Shown here one piece after another: positions 16,267 through 25,427 of a DNA stretch of 64,000 nucleotides. This DNA is from Curtobacterium sp. ZW137. GTDB taxonomy: Bacteria; Actinomycetota; Actinomycetes; Actinomycetales; Microbacteriaceae. How positions within the stretch are numbered: position 1 is the first letter of the stretch; the number at the start of each line of letters is the position of its first letter. The translations under genes and the position numbers were made by a program. The stretch lies in assembly GCF_003762905.1 (NCBI RefSeq), contig NZ_RJKS01000003.1, forward strand, positions 186,001 to 250,000. The letters are read 5' to 3'. A model generated the notes under the pieces. That model was not told where the DNA came from and did not search any database. It was given only the letters and a program-made list of their open reading frames with translations.

Positions 16267-17073
16267 TCACGAAGGCCTGTGGATATCGCTCGCCCCGTCG
16301 CGGCGGAGGGCCGTGAGGTAGAGCCGGTGCGCCGTGATGACGAGGGCCAGCCAGGCGAGGCCGAGCGCCCACGCCGCCAGGACGTCGGTGAGCCAGTGGT
16401 GTCCGAGGAACACGCGGGAGAGCCCGACGGAGACGACGAACACGCTCCCGAGCACCACCGTCCACACCCGCGTCGCTCTGCGGGACTGCCGGAGGAGCAG
16501 CAGGTACACGATCGTGCCGACGATCACCGTCGCGTTCAGCGTGTGTCCCGACGGGAACGAGGGCGAGCGCTCGTACGGCGGCACCGCGTCTGCGAGCGGC
16601 GGTCGAGCGCGCCCGATGAGGTCCTTGCCCGCGACGGTCATCAGGAGCGAACCGGCACTCGCCGCGACGAGCAACACGAGGGGTGTCCAAGCGCGGCGCT
16701 GGATCGTGAAGCCGACGAGGAACCCGACGGCGACGATCGGCATCCCGACGGTGCCGGCGACGTTCGTCCACCACGTGACGACCGTGTCGAGTCCTGGCGT
16801 CCGCAACGACATGGCGAAGTCGAGGACCGGTCGGTCGAGGACCGCGACGTCGTCGGCCTCGCGCACCGCGTCGTAGACCTCGGAGGCGACCCACGTGCAG
16901 ACGGCGGCGATCGCGATGCCGATCAGCAGTGTGACGAGGAGCAGCGGCAGCGCGCCGAACCGGTCACCGAGCCGCACCCACGCGGACGCCGACGCCCGGC
17001 CAGCTCGGGTCCGCCAGGTGGTCAGGTCGACGTCACCGACGGTGCGGTGGTCGCGGCGTGCTTCGTCGTCCAT
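16267..17073 (-). CDS. PAP2-family membrane phosphatase
   Basis: 268 residues with about five membrane spans. All three PAP2 motifs are present: KDLIGRARP, SFPSGHT and SRVFLGHHWLTD. Such enzymes dephosphorylate undecaprenyl pyrophosphate or phosphatidate at the outer membrane face. ATG 17073 has CAGGCT 6 bp upstream. No bacitracin-resistance context is visible. Confidence 0.85.
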   Translation of the reverse strand: MDDEARRDHRTVGDVDLTTWRTRAGRASASAWVRLGDRFGALPLLLVTLLIGIAIAAVCTWVASEVYDAVREADDVAVLDRPVLDFAMSLRTPGLDTVVTWWTNVAGTVGMPIVAVGFLVGFTIQRRAWTPLVLLVAASAGSLLMTVAGKDLIGRARPPLADAVPPYERSPSFPSGHTLNATVIVGTIVYLLLLRQSRRATRVWTVVLGSVFVVSVGLSRVFLGHHWLTDVLAAWALGLAWLALVITAHRLYLTALRRDGASDIHRPS

Positions 17074-17120
17074 CCACCCAGCCTGCCCGGCGGCACCCGA
17101 ACGCGAGCGCGGAGCGGGCT

Positions 17121-18806
17121 TCAGTCCTTCGCGCTGCCGTAGTCGTCGACGATGCCGACGGACAGCGGGAACGTGACGGGGAAGTCCCCGAAGAGGATGC
17201 GGCCGGCATCGGCAGCGGCGGCCTCGACCTGCTCGGCGACCCAGGCGGCGTCGGCCTCCGGGGTGTGCAGGACGATCTCGTCGTGCACGAAGAACACCAG
17301 GTGCGCGCCGTCCCGCACGGGGCCCCGGTACCGTGCGGCGAGTCGGGTCCGGAGCGACGCCATCCACGACAGCGCCCACTCAGCCGCGGTGCCCTGCACC
17401 ACGAAGTTCCGCGTGAACCGCCCCCAGCTCCGGGCGCGCGACTCGACGGAGCGCTGCATGGCCGGGGTGCCCTCGACGGACCAGGCGAGGTTCTTCGCTT
17501 CGAACCAGGCCTGCTCGGGGACCGGCGAGGTCCGCCCGAGTCGTGTGGTCACCGGTTCGCCGCGCTCCCCCGCCCGCGCCGCGCGCTCGACGAGGTCCAG
17601 CGCCCGCGGGAAGGCCCGGGCCAGCCGCGGGACGAGCCGGCCGCCCTCACCCTGGGTCGCGCCGTACATCGCGCCGAGCATCGCGCCCTTCGCCTGCTGC
17701 CGGGTCTCGACGGCGCCGGAGGCGACGACGCCGTCGTACAGGTCGCGTCCGTTGCCGGCGGCGGCCATCGCGAGGTCGCCCGCCATCGCGGCGAGCACCC
17801 GCGGTTCGAGCTGTGCGGCATCGGCGACGACGAGCTTCCACCCGTCGTCGGCCACCACGGCGCTCCGGACGGCCTTCGGCAGCTGCATCGCGCCGCCGCC
17901 GTTCGCCGCCCACCGCCCGGTGACGACACCGCCGACGGCGTACTCCGGGTGGAACCGCCCGTCCTGCACCCACTCGTCGAGCCACGACCACCCGTTCGCG
18001 GTGAGCAGCCGGTAGAGCCGCTTGTACTCGAGCAGCGGTTCGATCGCGGGGTGCTCGAGTCGCTGCAGCTCCCACTTCCGGGTGCTGTCCACCACGAGTC
18101 CGGCGCGGCGCAGGGACCGCAGCACGTCGGCGGGCGAGTCCGGGTTCAGGGACGGGTCGTCGAGCCGGTCGCGGAGGACGTCGGCGATCTCCTCGAGTCG
18201 TCGGGGGCGTACGCCGTGGGGCACCCGTGGTCCGAGCGTGTCCGCGAGCAGGCGCTCGTGCACGTCGACGCGCCACGGGAGTCCGGCGAAGCGCATCTCG
18301 GCGGCGACGAGGGCGCCGGCGGACTCGGCGGCGAGCAGCAGCCGGAGCGCCCCGGGGTCGGTCGACCCGGCCACGGCAGCGAGTTGCGCACGGAGCCCGG
18401 CGACCGGTTCGGCGTCGTCGGCCGCCGGTGCCACGTCGAACAGTGCGTCGTCGAAGAGCTGCGCCTGGGTCGCACGCTGGAGGCGCTCCTGCGGTGCCGC
18501 GGCGTCCCACGACCCGGGCGGCGACGCCTGCAGGTCGGACCCACGCGCAGCCAGCGCGGAGCGGAGGATCCGGTGGCAGAGGCGCAGGTCGACGCACCGG
18601 GCGACTCGGCCGCCGGCGGCGAGCAGCGCCGGGTACCAGCGCGCGGTGTCGTCCCACACCCAGCGCACGCCCGCGGACTCGCGTTCCGCGACGAAGGCCG
18701 GGAGGCTCGACTCGCGGAGGTGGACCGGCTCACCGTCCGGGGTCCCCGCGTCGGTCAGCGGGGTCGCGAGGACGCCGCCGTCGACGCGGCTGAGGACGAG
18801 GTGCAC
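17121..18806 (-). CDS. PolA-type DNA polymerase with degenerate exonuclease
   Basis: 561 residues, a short actinobacterial DNA polymerase I paralogue usually annotated as bifunctional 3'-5' exonuclease/polymerase. Motif A is DAAQLEPR (329-336, normally DYSQIELR), motif B is RQQAKGAMLGAMYG (369-382) and motif C is VHDE (507-510). The N-terminal 240 residues sit where the exonuclease should be but show no DEDD metal-ligand pattern, so proofreading is doubtful. There is no 5' nuclease domain. The GTG has CATGAT 6 bp upstream. Confidence 0.85.
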   Translation of the reverse strand: MHLVLSRVDGGVLATPLTDAGTPDGEPVHLRESSLPAFVAERESAGVRWVWDDTARWYPALLAAGGRVARCVDLRLCHRILRSALAARGSDLQASPPGSWDAAAPQERLQRATQAQLFDDALFDVAPAADDAEPVAGLRAQLAAVAGSTDPGALRLLLAAESAGALVAAEMRFAGLPWRVDVHERLLADTLGPRVPHGVRPRRLEEIADVLRDRLDDPSLNPDSPADVLRSLRRAGLVVDSTRKWELQRLEHPAIEPLLEYKRLYRLLTANGWSWLDEWVQDGRFHPEYAVGGVVTGRWAANGGGAMQLPKAVRSAVVADDGWKLVVADAAQLEPRVLAAMAGDLAMAAAGNGRDLYDGVVASGAVETRQQAKGAMLGAMYGATQGEGGRLVPRLARAFPRALDLVERAARAGERGEPVTTRLGRTSPVPEQAWFEAKNLAWSVEGTPAMQRSVESRARSWGRFTRNFVVQGTAAEWALSWMASLRTRLAARYRGPVRDGAHLVFFVHDEIVLHTPEADAAWVAEQVEAAAADAGRILFGDFPVTFPLSVGIVDDYGSAKD

Positions 18807-18845
18807 GCAACGATCATGCCGTGCACCACCGTCCTCGCCGGACGT

Positions 18846-19088
18846 TCAGCGGTCGCGGCGGCTCGGGTCGGTCCCACCGGGTCGCACGGCAGCGGTGTCG
18901 GCGACGTCGATGCGGACGGTGCCGTCGGACTCCTCGTGCACCTCGACGCGGGGGTCCTCGTCGTGGGCGTCCGATCCCGACATCCGTCGGAGCGTGTCGT
19001 GCCGGCGCTCGTCGAACGTCATGTCGACGCCGTCGTCGAGGTGGTCGCGGTCCGGACCGTGCGGGTGCTTCGGTGTTGCTTCGCTCAT
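18846..19088 (-). CDS. Small acidic hypothetical protein
   Basis: 80 residues, very rich in Asp, Glu, His and Arg, starting MSEATPKHPHGPDRDH. No membrane span and probably disordered. TACCGT ends 7 bp before the ATG (leaderless). Unknown function; it lies in the same direction as the polymerase. Confidence 0.5.
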   Translation of the reverse strand: MSEATPKHPHGPDRDHLDDGVDMTFDERRHDTLRRMSGSDAHDEDPRVEVHEESDGTVRIDVADTAAVRPGGTDPSRRDR

Positions 19089-19122
19089 GCCCGCGACGGT
19101 ACGCGTCGGCGGGTGCACGGGC

Positions 19123-19917
19123 TCACCCGACCGGTGCCGTCCCGGTGCGCTCGGTCCAGTGCGCTCCGGCGTCCCACCGCGCGCGGACGGCGGCCTGGAC
19201 GCGACCGCGCGGCGCGGTCGCGCGTGCGGTCGCCAGGTCGGTCCCGAAGACGAACTTCGCGGCGCTGTCGTCGCCCTCCGCCACGTCGTGGGAGCCGGGC
19301 GGGAGCAGCGTGAACCGCCGGGCGAAGCGCACGAGGTTCGCGTCGGGGCCGAGGACATCGGCCAGTCCGGGGTCGAGCGTCCACGACCGGCAGTTCCACA
19401 CCGTCGCGGCGGCCTGCGGTGCGAGGCGGCGGAGGACGTCCGGGGCGGCGGCGAACGCCCGGTCGCAGGCGACCGGGTCGAGCGGCCCGGTCTCCGGGAC
19501 GTGCACACCCCAGGCCGGCGTGCCGTCCGCCAGGTGCGCGCCGAGTTCGAACTGGAGGCGCCCGACGGCCACCACGCGTCCGGTCGCCACCGCGCAGAAC
19601 CAGTCCAGGCCCGTGCCCCGGACCCCGTACCGGTCGCGTTTGCGCGCCACGTCCGCGATGCTCGCGTCCGCCTGCTCGGCGGTCAGCCCTCGGCTCCGGA
19701 GCCATCGGTGGGTGACGGGCAGGACGGCGGAGACCGCGGCGAACACCAGGTCGTCCCGCTCCCCCGGCGGTGCGTCGGCGACGGTCGCGGCGAGCGCCGC
19801 CGCGAGGTCCGTGACGGGCGCGGCGGGGTCCTGGAAGCGACCGATGGCGGCGGTGAGCAGCGCGACGGAGGCGGGTCGGGCCTCCAGGCCGGTCGTGTCC
19901 GCCACCGGTCCGCTCAC
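19123..19917 (-). CDS. NAT_N/GNAT_C-type acyltransferase-like protein
   Basis: 264 residues of an actinobacterial family annotated as acyltransferase-domain protein (DUF5596-like). Recognisable blocks are RDRYGVRGTGLDWFCAVATG near 92-111, the NCRSWTLDPGLADVLGPD segment and LVRFARRFTLLPPGSHD. It starts 10 bp after the last permease gene, so it may be the last gene of the sugar-import operon; the substrate is unknown. Confidence 0.6.
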   Translation of the reverse strand: MSGPVADTTGLEARPASVALLTAAIGRFQDPAAPVTDLAAALAATVADAPPGERDDLVFAAVSAVLPVTHRWLRSRGLTAEQADASIADVARKRDRYGVRGTGLDWFCAVATGRVVAVGRLQFELGAHLADGTPAWGVHVPETGPLDPVACDRAFAAAPDVLRRLAPQAAATVWNCRSWTLDPGLADVLGPDANLVRFARRFTLLPPGSHDVAEGDDSAAKFVFGTDLATARATAPRGRVQAAVRARWDAGAHWTERTGTAPVG

Positions 19918-19927
19918 GGTGCGTCCC

Positions 19928-20782
19928 TCACTTCAGCCCGGACGACGCGAGCCCGTCGATGACCCGGCGCTGCAGGACGATGAACATGATCAGCACCGGG
20001 GCCATCGCCATGAGGCTGGCGGCCATCAGCACCGGGTAGTCGATCGTCCGGTCACTCGACAGGGTCGCGAGCCCGGCGGCGAGGGGCATGTCCTCGGCAC
20101 GGGTGGACACGACGAGCGGCCAGAGCAGCTCGTTCCAGGACCACAGCACGGTCGTGATCGCGAGGACGCTGATCGACGGACGGGCGAGGGGCAGCATGAT
20201 CCGCCAGAACACCTGGAACGGGTTCGCACCGTCCATGCGCGCCGCCTCTTCGAGCTCCGGCGGCATGTTGAGGAACGCGGTCCGCATCAGGAACGTGCCG
20301 AACGCGCTGAACAGCCCCGGAGCGACGATCCCGGCGAGGGTGTCGAGCCACCCGAGTCCCTGCACGATCTGGTACTGAGAGATCAGGTAGACCTGCGACG
20401 GGACCAGCAGGATCGACAGCACGATCGCGAGCAGGACCGTCCGGCCACGGAACCGCATCCGGGCGAACGCGTACCCGGCGAGCGTGCAGAGGATGATCTG
20501 CGCGATCGTCCGGATGATCGTGACGTACACGGACGTGCCGAGCTGGCTGAGGAACGGCAGGCGCTCGAACACCTCGGTGAAGTTGTGCCACTGCAGCTGC
20601 CCCGGCCAGAACACCGGGGTGACGGACTGCACCTGCGCGTTCGTGGACAGCGACATGATGATCTGCCAGAGGAACGGGAACGCCATCGCGAACCCGCCGA
20701 CGCCGAGGACGACGTGGATCCACCAGTGGCTGCCGCCGCGGCGACCTGGGCGCTTCCCGCTCCGGATCGTGGTGGTGGTCAT
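19928..20782 (-). CDS. Sugar ABC transporter permease (MalG/UgpE type)
   Basis: 284 residues, six membrane spans, with the EAA loop EEAARMDGANPFQVFWRIMLP that contacts the ATPase. CUT1-family importers of this kind take up mono- or oligosaccharides. It overlaps the upstream permease by ATGA. No ATPase gene lies in the operon, so a shared MsiK-like ATPase encoded elsewhere is expected. Confidence 0.9.
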   Translation of the reverse strand: MTTTTIRSGKRPGRRGGSHWWIHVVLGVGGFAMAFPFLWQIIMSLSTNAQVQSVTPVFWPGQLQWHNFTEVFERLPFLSQLGTSVYVTIIRTIAQIILCTLAGYAFARMRFRGRTVLLAIVLSILLVPSQVYLISQYQIVQGLGWLDTLAGIVAPGLFSAFGTFLMRTAFLNMPPELEEAARMDGANPFQVFWRIMLPLARPSISVLAITTVLWSWNELLWPLVVSTRAEDMPLAAGLATLSSDRTIDYPVLMAASLMAMAPVLIMFIVLQRRVIDGLASSGLK

Positions 20783-21765
20783 GACTGCACCCACTTCTTC
20801 TGGACCCGGAACTGCACGAGCGTGACGATGCCGATGAGCACGAAGATCACCATGGCGATCGCCGCCGCGAAGCCCTTGTCGTTGTCGATGAACCCGGCGC
20901 TGTAGAAGTAGAAGACGAGGGACATCGTCTTCGGGATCACCGGGTTGGTGCTGCCGAGGATCGCGTAGAGCAGGTCGAACAGCTGGAAGCTCGAGATCGT
21001 CGTGACGATGACCACGAAGAAGATGCTCGGGGTCAGGAGCGGCACCGTGACGGAGCGGAACTGCCGCCACCGGCTCGCGCCGTCGAGCTCCGCTGCCTCG
21101 TAGAGCTCCGGCGGGATGTCCTTGAGACCGGCGCCGAGGATGATCATCGAGAAGCCGAGGGACGACCACAGGCCGACGAGACTGACGGCGACCAGCGCGA
21201 AGCCGGGGGTCGAGATCCAGTACGGCCCGTCGATGCCGAACCGCCCGAGGAACCAGTTCACGATGCCGTAGTCGCCGTTGAACATGATCCGCCAGACGAG
21301 GGCGATCGCGGCCGGCATCGCGACGTACGGCAGGAAGAACAGCACACGGTAGAACTGCGCGAACCGCAGACCGGGGGTGTTCAGCAGACTGGCGAGCCAG
21401 ACCGCGATCGGGATCCCCACGAGGACGATCGCCGTGTAGATGACGGTGTTGAGCAGCGACTGGTAGAGCTGCGGGTCCGACAGCAGCCGGCCGTAGTTCG
21501 CCAGGCCGGAGAACGTCGCGCCGCCGAAGACGCCCCACGTGGTGAAGGAGTACCAGAAGGTCTGGATGATCGGCCAGATGTAGAACGTGCCGACGCCGAT
21601 CAGGAGGGGCAGCACGAAGAGCCAGGGCCAGGCGCCGTCGGTGCGGGTCCGGCGGGGGTTCCGGTCGCCCCGCGGGGCGCCCCGCCCGGACGCGCGCTGC
21701 GTCCGGGCGGGGGTGGCGGCGACCGGGGTCGCCGCCGTGTCGGGATGCTCGGTGTTGATCGTCAT
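20779..21765 (-). CDS. Sugar ABC transporter permease (MalF/UgpA type)
   Basis: 328 residues. A charged, Ala/Arg-rich cytoplasmic tail of about 45 residues precedes six spans; the EAA loop is YEAAELDGASRWRQFRSVTVP. It pairs with the downstream permease. Co-directional with the binding protein 25 bp upstream. Confidence 0.9.
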   Translation of the reverse strand: MTINTEHPDTAATPVAATPARTQRASGRGAPRGDRNPRRTRTDGAWPWLFVLPLLIGVGTFYIWPIIQTFWYSFTTWGVFGGATFSGLANYGRLLSDPQLYQSLLNTVIYTAIVLVGIPIAVWLASLLNTPGLRFAQFYRVLFFLPYVAMPAAIALVWRIMFNGDYGIVNWFLGRFGIDGPYWISTPGFALVAVSLVGLWSSLGFSMIILGAGLKDIPPELYEAAELDGASRWRQFRSVTVPLLTPSIFFVVIVTTISSFQLFDLLYAILGSTNPVIPKTMSLVFYFYSAGFIDNDKGFAAAIAMVIFVLIGIVTLVQFRVQKKWVQS

Positions 21766-21790
21766 CGGGTCTCTCCGCGACGCCGGGGCG

Positions 21791-23110
21791 TCACTGCTCC
21801 TTGCCGAGGGCGGAGTCCATCTTCTGGGCGAGCTCGGTCGCCACCTGGTCGACGGGGGTGGAGCCGTCGAACGCGCTCGGGAGCAGGTTCGTCTCGAGGG
21901 TGTTCCACGCGGCGGTGTTCTTCGACACGGGGAGCGGCTGGGCGTAGTCGACCGCGTCGAGGAAGACCTGCAGGTCCGCGTCGGGCATCGTCTTCGTGAA
22001 GGCGTCCTGCGTGCCGGTGTACGCCGGGATCACGGCGCCCATGTCGCCCTGCTGCTGCTGCGCGGTCTTGCCGGCGAGGTAGACCTGGAGCGCCTGTGCG
22101 GCGGCCTTGTGCTTCGAGTTGGCGGAGACGACGTTCGAGACGCCGTGGATGACCGTGGCCTGCTGCTTGCCCTTGGGCAGCGGGTAGACGACGACGTCCT
22201 TCTCCATGGCGGTGTCCGTCAGCGCGGAGCGGAACCAGCTGCCGCCCTGGTACATCGCGAGCTTGCCCGAGGTGAACCACTGGTCGGCGGTCGTGTCGGT
22301 GAGCTGCTTGATCGACGGCGACGCACCCGACTTGATGAGGTCGGTCCAGAACTGCAGGCCCGCTTCGGACGCCTTCGACGCGTACCCGGACTTCGTGCCC
22401 GCGGCGTTCACGACCGAGCCACCCGCCTGGAAGATCGTGTCGTAGTACGTGGTCTGGCCGTCCATGCCACCGGCGGCGCCGTACGCACCGTCGGCCTCGA
22501 GCTTCTCGGAGAGCTCGGCGCCGGTCTTCTGGAAGTCGGCCCAGGTCCAGTCCTTCGACGGCAGCGCGACCCCGGCCTTCTCGAACAGCGCCTTGTTCAC
22601 CCAGACGCCGATCGTGTCGAAGTCCTTCGGGACGCCGTACTGGGTGCCGTCGTACGTGTAGAGCTTGTTCAGCGCGGACGAGTAGTTCGCCGGGTCGATG
22701 GCGCCCGCCTTGACCTCGCCGGTGATCGGCGCGATCTTGCCGTTGGCCGCGTAGAGCTGGAAGTTCGGGCCGTTCATCCAGAACAGGTCGGGGAGCGTGT
22801 CGCTCGAGCCCTGGGTCTGCAGCTTCGTCCAGTAGTTGGCGAACGGCGTCACGTCGACGTTGACCTTGATGTCCGGGTACTCCTCGTTGAAGCCCTTGAT
22901 GTTCGCCTTGATCGCGGCGACCTGGTTCTCGTCCCAGACGGCGTAGTTCAGCGTCGCCTTGGTGTCCTTCGCGGCCTTGTCGTACGCGCTGCCGGAGCTC
23001 GTGGCGCCCGAGGACGTCGAGCAGCCGGCCAGCAGGACGGCCGCGCCGAGGGCGGCGACGGCACCGAGGAGGACGCGACGTGCTCCTCGGGCTGTGGTGT
23101 GTGCGGGCAT
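21791..23110 (-). CDS. Sugar ABC transporter substrate-binding lipoprotein
   Basis: 439 residues. Signal sequence with lipobox LLAG and Cys30, a Ser/Gly linker, then a family 1 solute-binding fold (TLNYAVWDENQVAAIKANI onwards). AAAGGA ribosome site. Context with the amino-sugar genes suggests an aminosugar or its oligosaccharide as ligand, but the protein itself does not show this. Confidence 0.9.
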   Translation of the reverse strand: MPAHTTARGARRVLLGAVAALGAAVLLAGCSTSSGATSSGSAYDKAAKDTKATLNYAVWDENQVAAIKANIKGFNEEYPDIKVNVDVTPFANYWTKLQTQGSSDTLPDLFWMNGPNFQLYAANGKIAPITGEVKAGAIDPANYSSALNKLYTYDGTQYGVPKDFDTIGVWVNKALFEKAGVALPSKDWTWADFQKTGAELSEKLEADGAYGAAGGMDGQTTYYDTIFQAGGSVVNAAGTKSGYASKASEAGLQFWTDLIKSGASPSIKQLTDTTADQWFTSGKLAMYQGGSWFRSALTDTAMEKDVVVYPLPKGKQQATVIHGVSNVVSANSKHKAAAQALQVYLAGKTAQQQQGDMGAVIPAYTGTQDAFTKTMPDADLQVFLDAVDYAQPLPVSKNTAAWNTLETNLLPSAFDGSTPVDQVATELAQKMDSALGKEQ

Positions 23111-23133
23111 CGGGGGGTCCTTTCGCACGGCCG

Positions 23134-24339
23134 TCAGCGGCTGACGGTCTGGGTGGGGTGGGTGAAGTGGGTGAGCGTCTCGTCCGGCAGCGCCGGGACG
23201 TCGATGGGGACGGAACCGTTCCGCAGCGAGCGGGTGGCCAGGGCGCCGGCGGCGACCGCGGCACGGGCCGCGATCGGCGACAGGGAGGTCGGTTCCCCGA
23301 GGGCGACGAGGCGCAGGAACTCGGTCATGGTGAGGAGGTCGGCGTCCGCGTGCCCGGACTCGACGCCGTCGATCGGGTACTCCCGGTCGCCCTGCACGTC
23401 CCAGCCCCGCCGGTGGTTCCAGACCTTGACCACGCCGCCGCCGGTGTCGCCGATGTTCTCCAGGCGCCCTTCGGTCCCGATGACGGTGTAGTTCCGCCAG
23501 TAGTCCGGCGTGAAGTGGCACTGCTCGTAGCTGGCCTGCACGCCGTTGTCGAGCGTCATCATCACCATCGAGACGTCCTCGACGTCGACGACGGGGTTGA
23601 GGCCGGTCTGCTCGAGCGGCGGCCAGTTGTCCAGCGAGAACCAGTCGCCCATCAGCTCGCCGGCGCGGTCACGGCGGTCGGTGACGTCGCCGTAGACCGA
23701 CAGCGAGCCCATGCCGACGACGCGGCTGGTGTACCCGCCGGCCAGGGCGTGGATGACGTCGAGGTCATGGCTGGCCTTCTGCAGGAGCAGCGAGTTCACC
23801 TTCGTGCGGTCGGCGTGCCAGTCCTTGAAGTAGTAGTCGCCGCCGTTGCCGACGAAGTGCCGGCACCAGACGGCCTTGACCTCGCCGATCTCCCCGCGCT
23901 CCACGATCTCCCGCATCAGCCGGACGACTGCCGCGTGCCGGAAGTTGTGCCCGACGTACAGCGGGGTGCCGGTCTCGGCCGCGGTGTTCAGGACGGCGTC
24001 GGCGTCCTCGACGGTGATCGCGAGGGGCTTCTCGAGGTAGACGGCGATGCCCGCGCGGAGGAGGTCGATCGCGATCTCGGCGTGGGTCCAGTCGGGCGTC
24101 GTCACGATCGCGGCGTCCACCGCACCGACGAGGTCACGGTGGTGCTCCACGACCAGCGCGTCGGGGTACTCGGCGTGCCCACGTTCCCGCCCGTCGGCGG
24201 TGACGTCCGCGACGGCGGTGACCGACGCCCGCAGGTCGGGGTGTGAGGCGACCGCCTCGGCGACGTGCCGGGCGATGGCGGACCGTTGGCCCATCCCGAT
24301 CACCGCGACGCGGAGGGGTTCGTTCGTGTCGACGCTCAT
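23134..24339 (-). CDS. Gfo/Idh/MocA oxidoreductase, first gene of the sugar-import operon
   Basis: 401 residues. Rossmann start RVAVIGMGQRS and the conserved EKPLA near 120. NAD(P)-dependent oxidoreductases of this family act on sugars or inositols. AAGGGAG lies 5 bases before the ATG. It heads the minus-strand operon gfo, binding protein, permeases. The reaction cannot be placed in the GalNAc pathway; it may modify the imported sugar or open a glycosidic bond. Confidence 0.85.
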   Translation of the reverse strand: MSVDTNEPLRVAVIGMGQRSAIARHVAEAVASHPDLRASVTAVADVTADGRERGHAEYPDALVVEHHRDLVGAVDAAIVTTPDWTHAEIAIDLLRAGIAVYLEKPLAITVEDADAVLNTAAETGTPLYVGHNFRHAAVVRLMREIVERGEIGEVKAVWCRHFVGNGGDYYFKDWHADRTKVNSLLLQKASHDLDVIHALAGGYTSRVVGMGSLSVYGDVTDRRDRAGELMGDWFSLDNWPPLEQTGLNPVVDVEDVSMVMMTLDNGVQASYEQCHFTPDYWRNYTVIGTEGRLENIGDTGGGVVKVWNHRRGWDVQGDREYPIDGVESGHADADLLTMTEFLRLVALGEPTSLSPIAARAAVAAGALATRSLRNGSVPIDVPALPDETLTHFTHPTQTVSR

Positions 24340-24377
24340 CTCGCTCCCTTGCGTGATTGTGACGCCCATGATGCCGA

Positions 24378-24420
24378 ATCGATCATGAATGCACAATAGG
24401 CGCTCACGGATCGCTCACGG
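24378..24420. promoter_or_regulatory. Promoter and operator of the sugar-import operon
   Basis: On the minus strand TTCCGT and TATTGT, 18 bp apart, form a likely promoter. CGCTCACGG occurs twice (24401 and 24412, 11 bp apart) over the -35 and spacer, and ATCGATCAT at 24378-24386 recurs upstream of the catabolic operon at 25391. The DeoR protein encoded between them is the natural candidate for binding both. Confidence 0.4.
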
Positions 24421-24505
24421 AAGCGAGATGCAAGGGTTTTACACGCCGGTAACGTCCGCGGCGCGCAGACGAGCACCCGGCCGACCGGCGGGAGCCCGGT
24501 CCGGC

Positions 24506-25294
24506 TCAGTCGGCGACGACGAGCTCCACGCCGGCCGAGGCGAGGTCCGCGGCGAAGGCCGGCGGGACGGGCTGGTCCGTGACCAGCACGTCGATGCGGT
24601 CCAGCGGGCAGATGCGCGCGAACGTCGAGCGCTCGATCTTCGTCGAGTCCGCGACGACGATGACCCGACGGCCGACGGACGCGAAGTGGCGACTCACCTC
24701 GGCCTCTCCCTCGTGCATCGTGGTGGCGCCGTACTGGCCGGTGAGTCCGTCGACACCGAGGACGACGACGTCGAGCGCGAACTCGTCGAGCGTGTCGCGG
24801 ACCAGCGGCCCCACGAGCTCGTACGACTGGCGGCGTGCGACGCCACCGGTCACCACGATCTTGACGTTCGCCCGCACGGACAGTTCGTACCCGATGTTCA
24901 GCGCGTTCGTCACGATGGTGACGCCGTACTCGCCGTCGGCGCGGATGAAGCGCTCGCTCTTGCCGAGCTCGCGCGCCACCTCGGTCGTGGTGGTGCCCCC
25001 GTTCAGGCCGACGGTCTCCCCCGGTCCGACGAGCGCGACCGCGGCACGGGCGATGGCGGTCTTCGCCTCGGCCTGCCGGGCGATCTTGTACTGCAGCGGC
25101 AGCTCGTACCCGGCCCCGAGCGCGGCGGCCCCGCCGTGGGTGCGGGTGACGAGCCGCTGGTCGGCGAGGGTCGCGAGGTCACGGCGAGCGGTCGCTGGGG
25201 AGATCCCGAGCATCTCGCCGATCTCGGAGATCGACACGTTGCCCCGTTCGCTCACGAGTTCGAGCAGGGCGTTGAGCCGCTGTTGCGGAGTCAT
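24506..25294 (-). CDS. DeoR-family regulator (AgaR/GlpR type)
   Basis: 262 residues. The DeoR winged helix at about 3-57 (RLNALLELVSERGNVSISEI, then PATARRDLATL) is followed by the DeoRC effector domain, with NGGTTTTEVAREL and VVLGVDGL. The effector is usually a sugar phosphate. I take ATG 25294 rather than 25303 because TAGGAT ends 7 bp before it. Its place between the import and catabolic operons indicates it controls both. Confidence 0.85.
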   Translation of the reverse strand: MTPQQRLNALLELVSERGNVSISEIGEMLGISPATARRDLATLADQRLVTRTHGGAAALGAGYELPLQYKIARQAEAKTAIARAAVALVGPGETVGLNGGTTTTEVARELGKSERFIRADGEYGVTIVTNALNIGYELSVRANVKIVVTGGVARRQSYELVGPLVRDTLDEFALDVVVLGVDGLTGQYGATTMHEGEAEVSRHFASVGRRVIVVADSTKIERSTFARICPLDRIDVLVTDQPVPPAFAADLASAGVELVVAD

Positions 25295-25390
25295 GGAGGC
25301 CATCCTACGGGCGAGCTGTGCGCGGTCGTTGATCGGAAATGACGTTTTGCTCTCGCTTCGCGCACGATCGCTCGCTATGCTTCCGACCAC

Positions 25391-25399
25391 ATCGATCAT
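25391..25399. promoter_or_regulatory. ATCGATCAT element before the catabolic operon
   Basis: The same nine bases occur at 24378 in front of the import operon. TATGCT at 25376-25381 is a possible -10 box. It may be part of a DeoR operator; nine bases alone are weak evidence. Confidence 0.3.
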
Positions 25400-25427
25400 C
25401 GGGATCGATCCGGACCGGAAGGCACCC

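Noticed and set aside
25347..25381. TTGCTC with TATGCT as promoter of the catabolic operon
   Set aside because: The spacer is 23 bp, too long; only the -10 was mentioned as possible.
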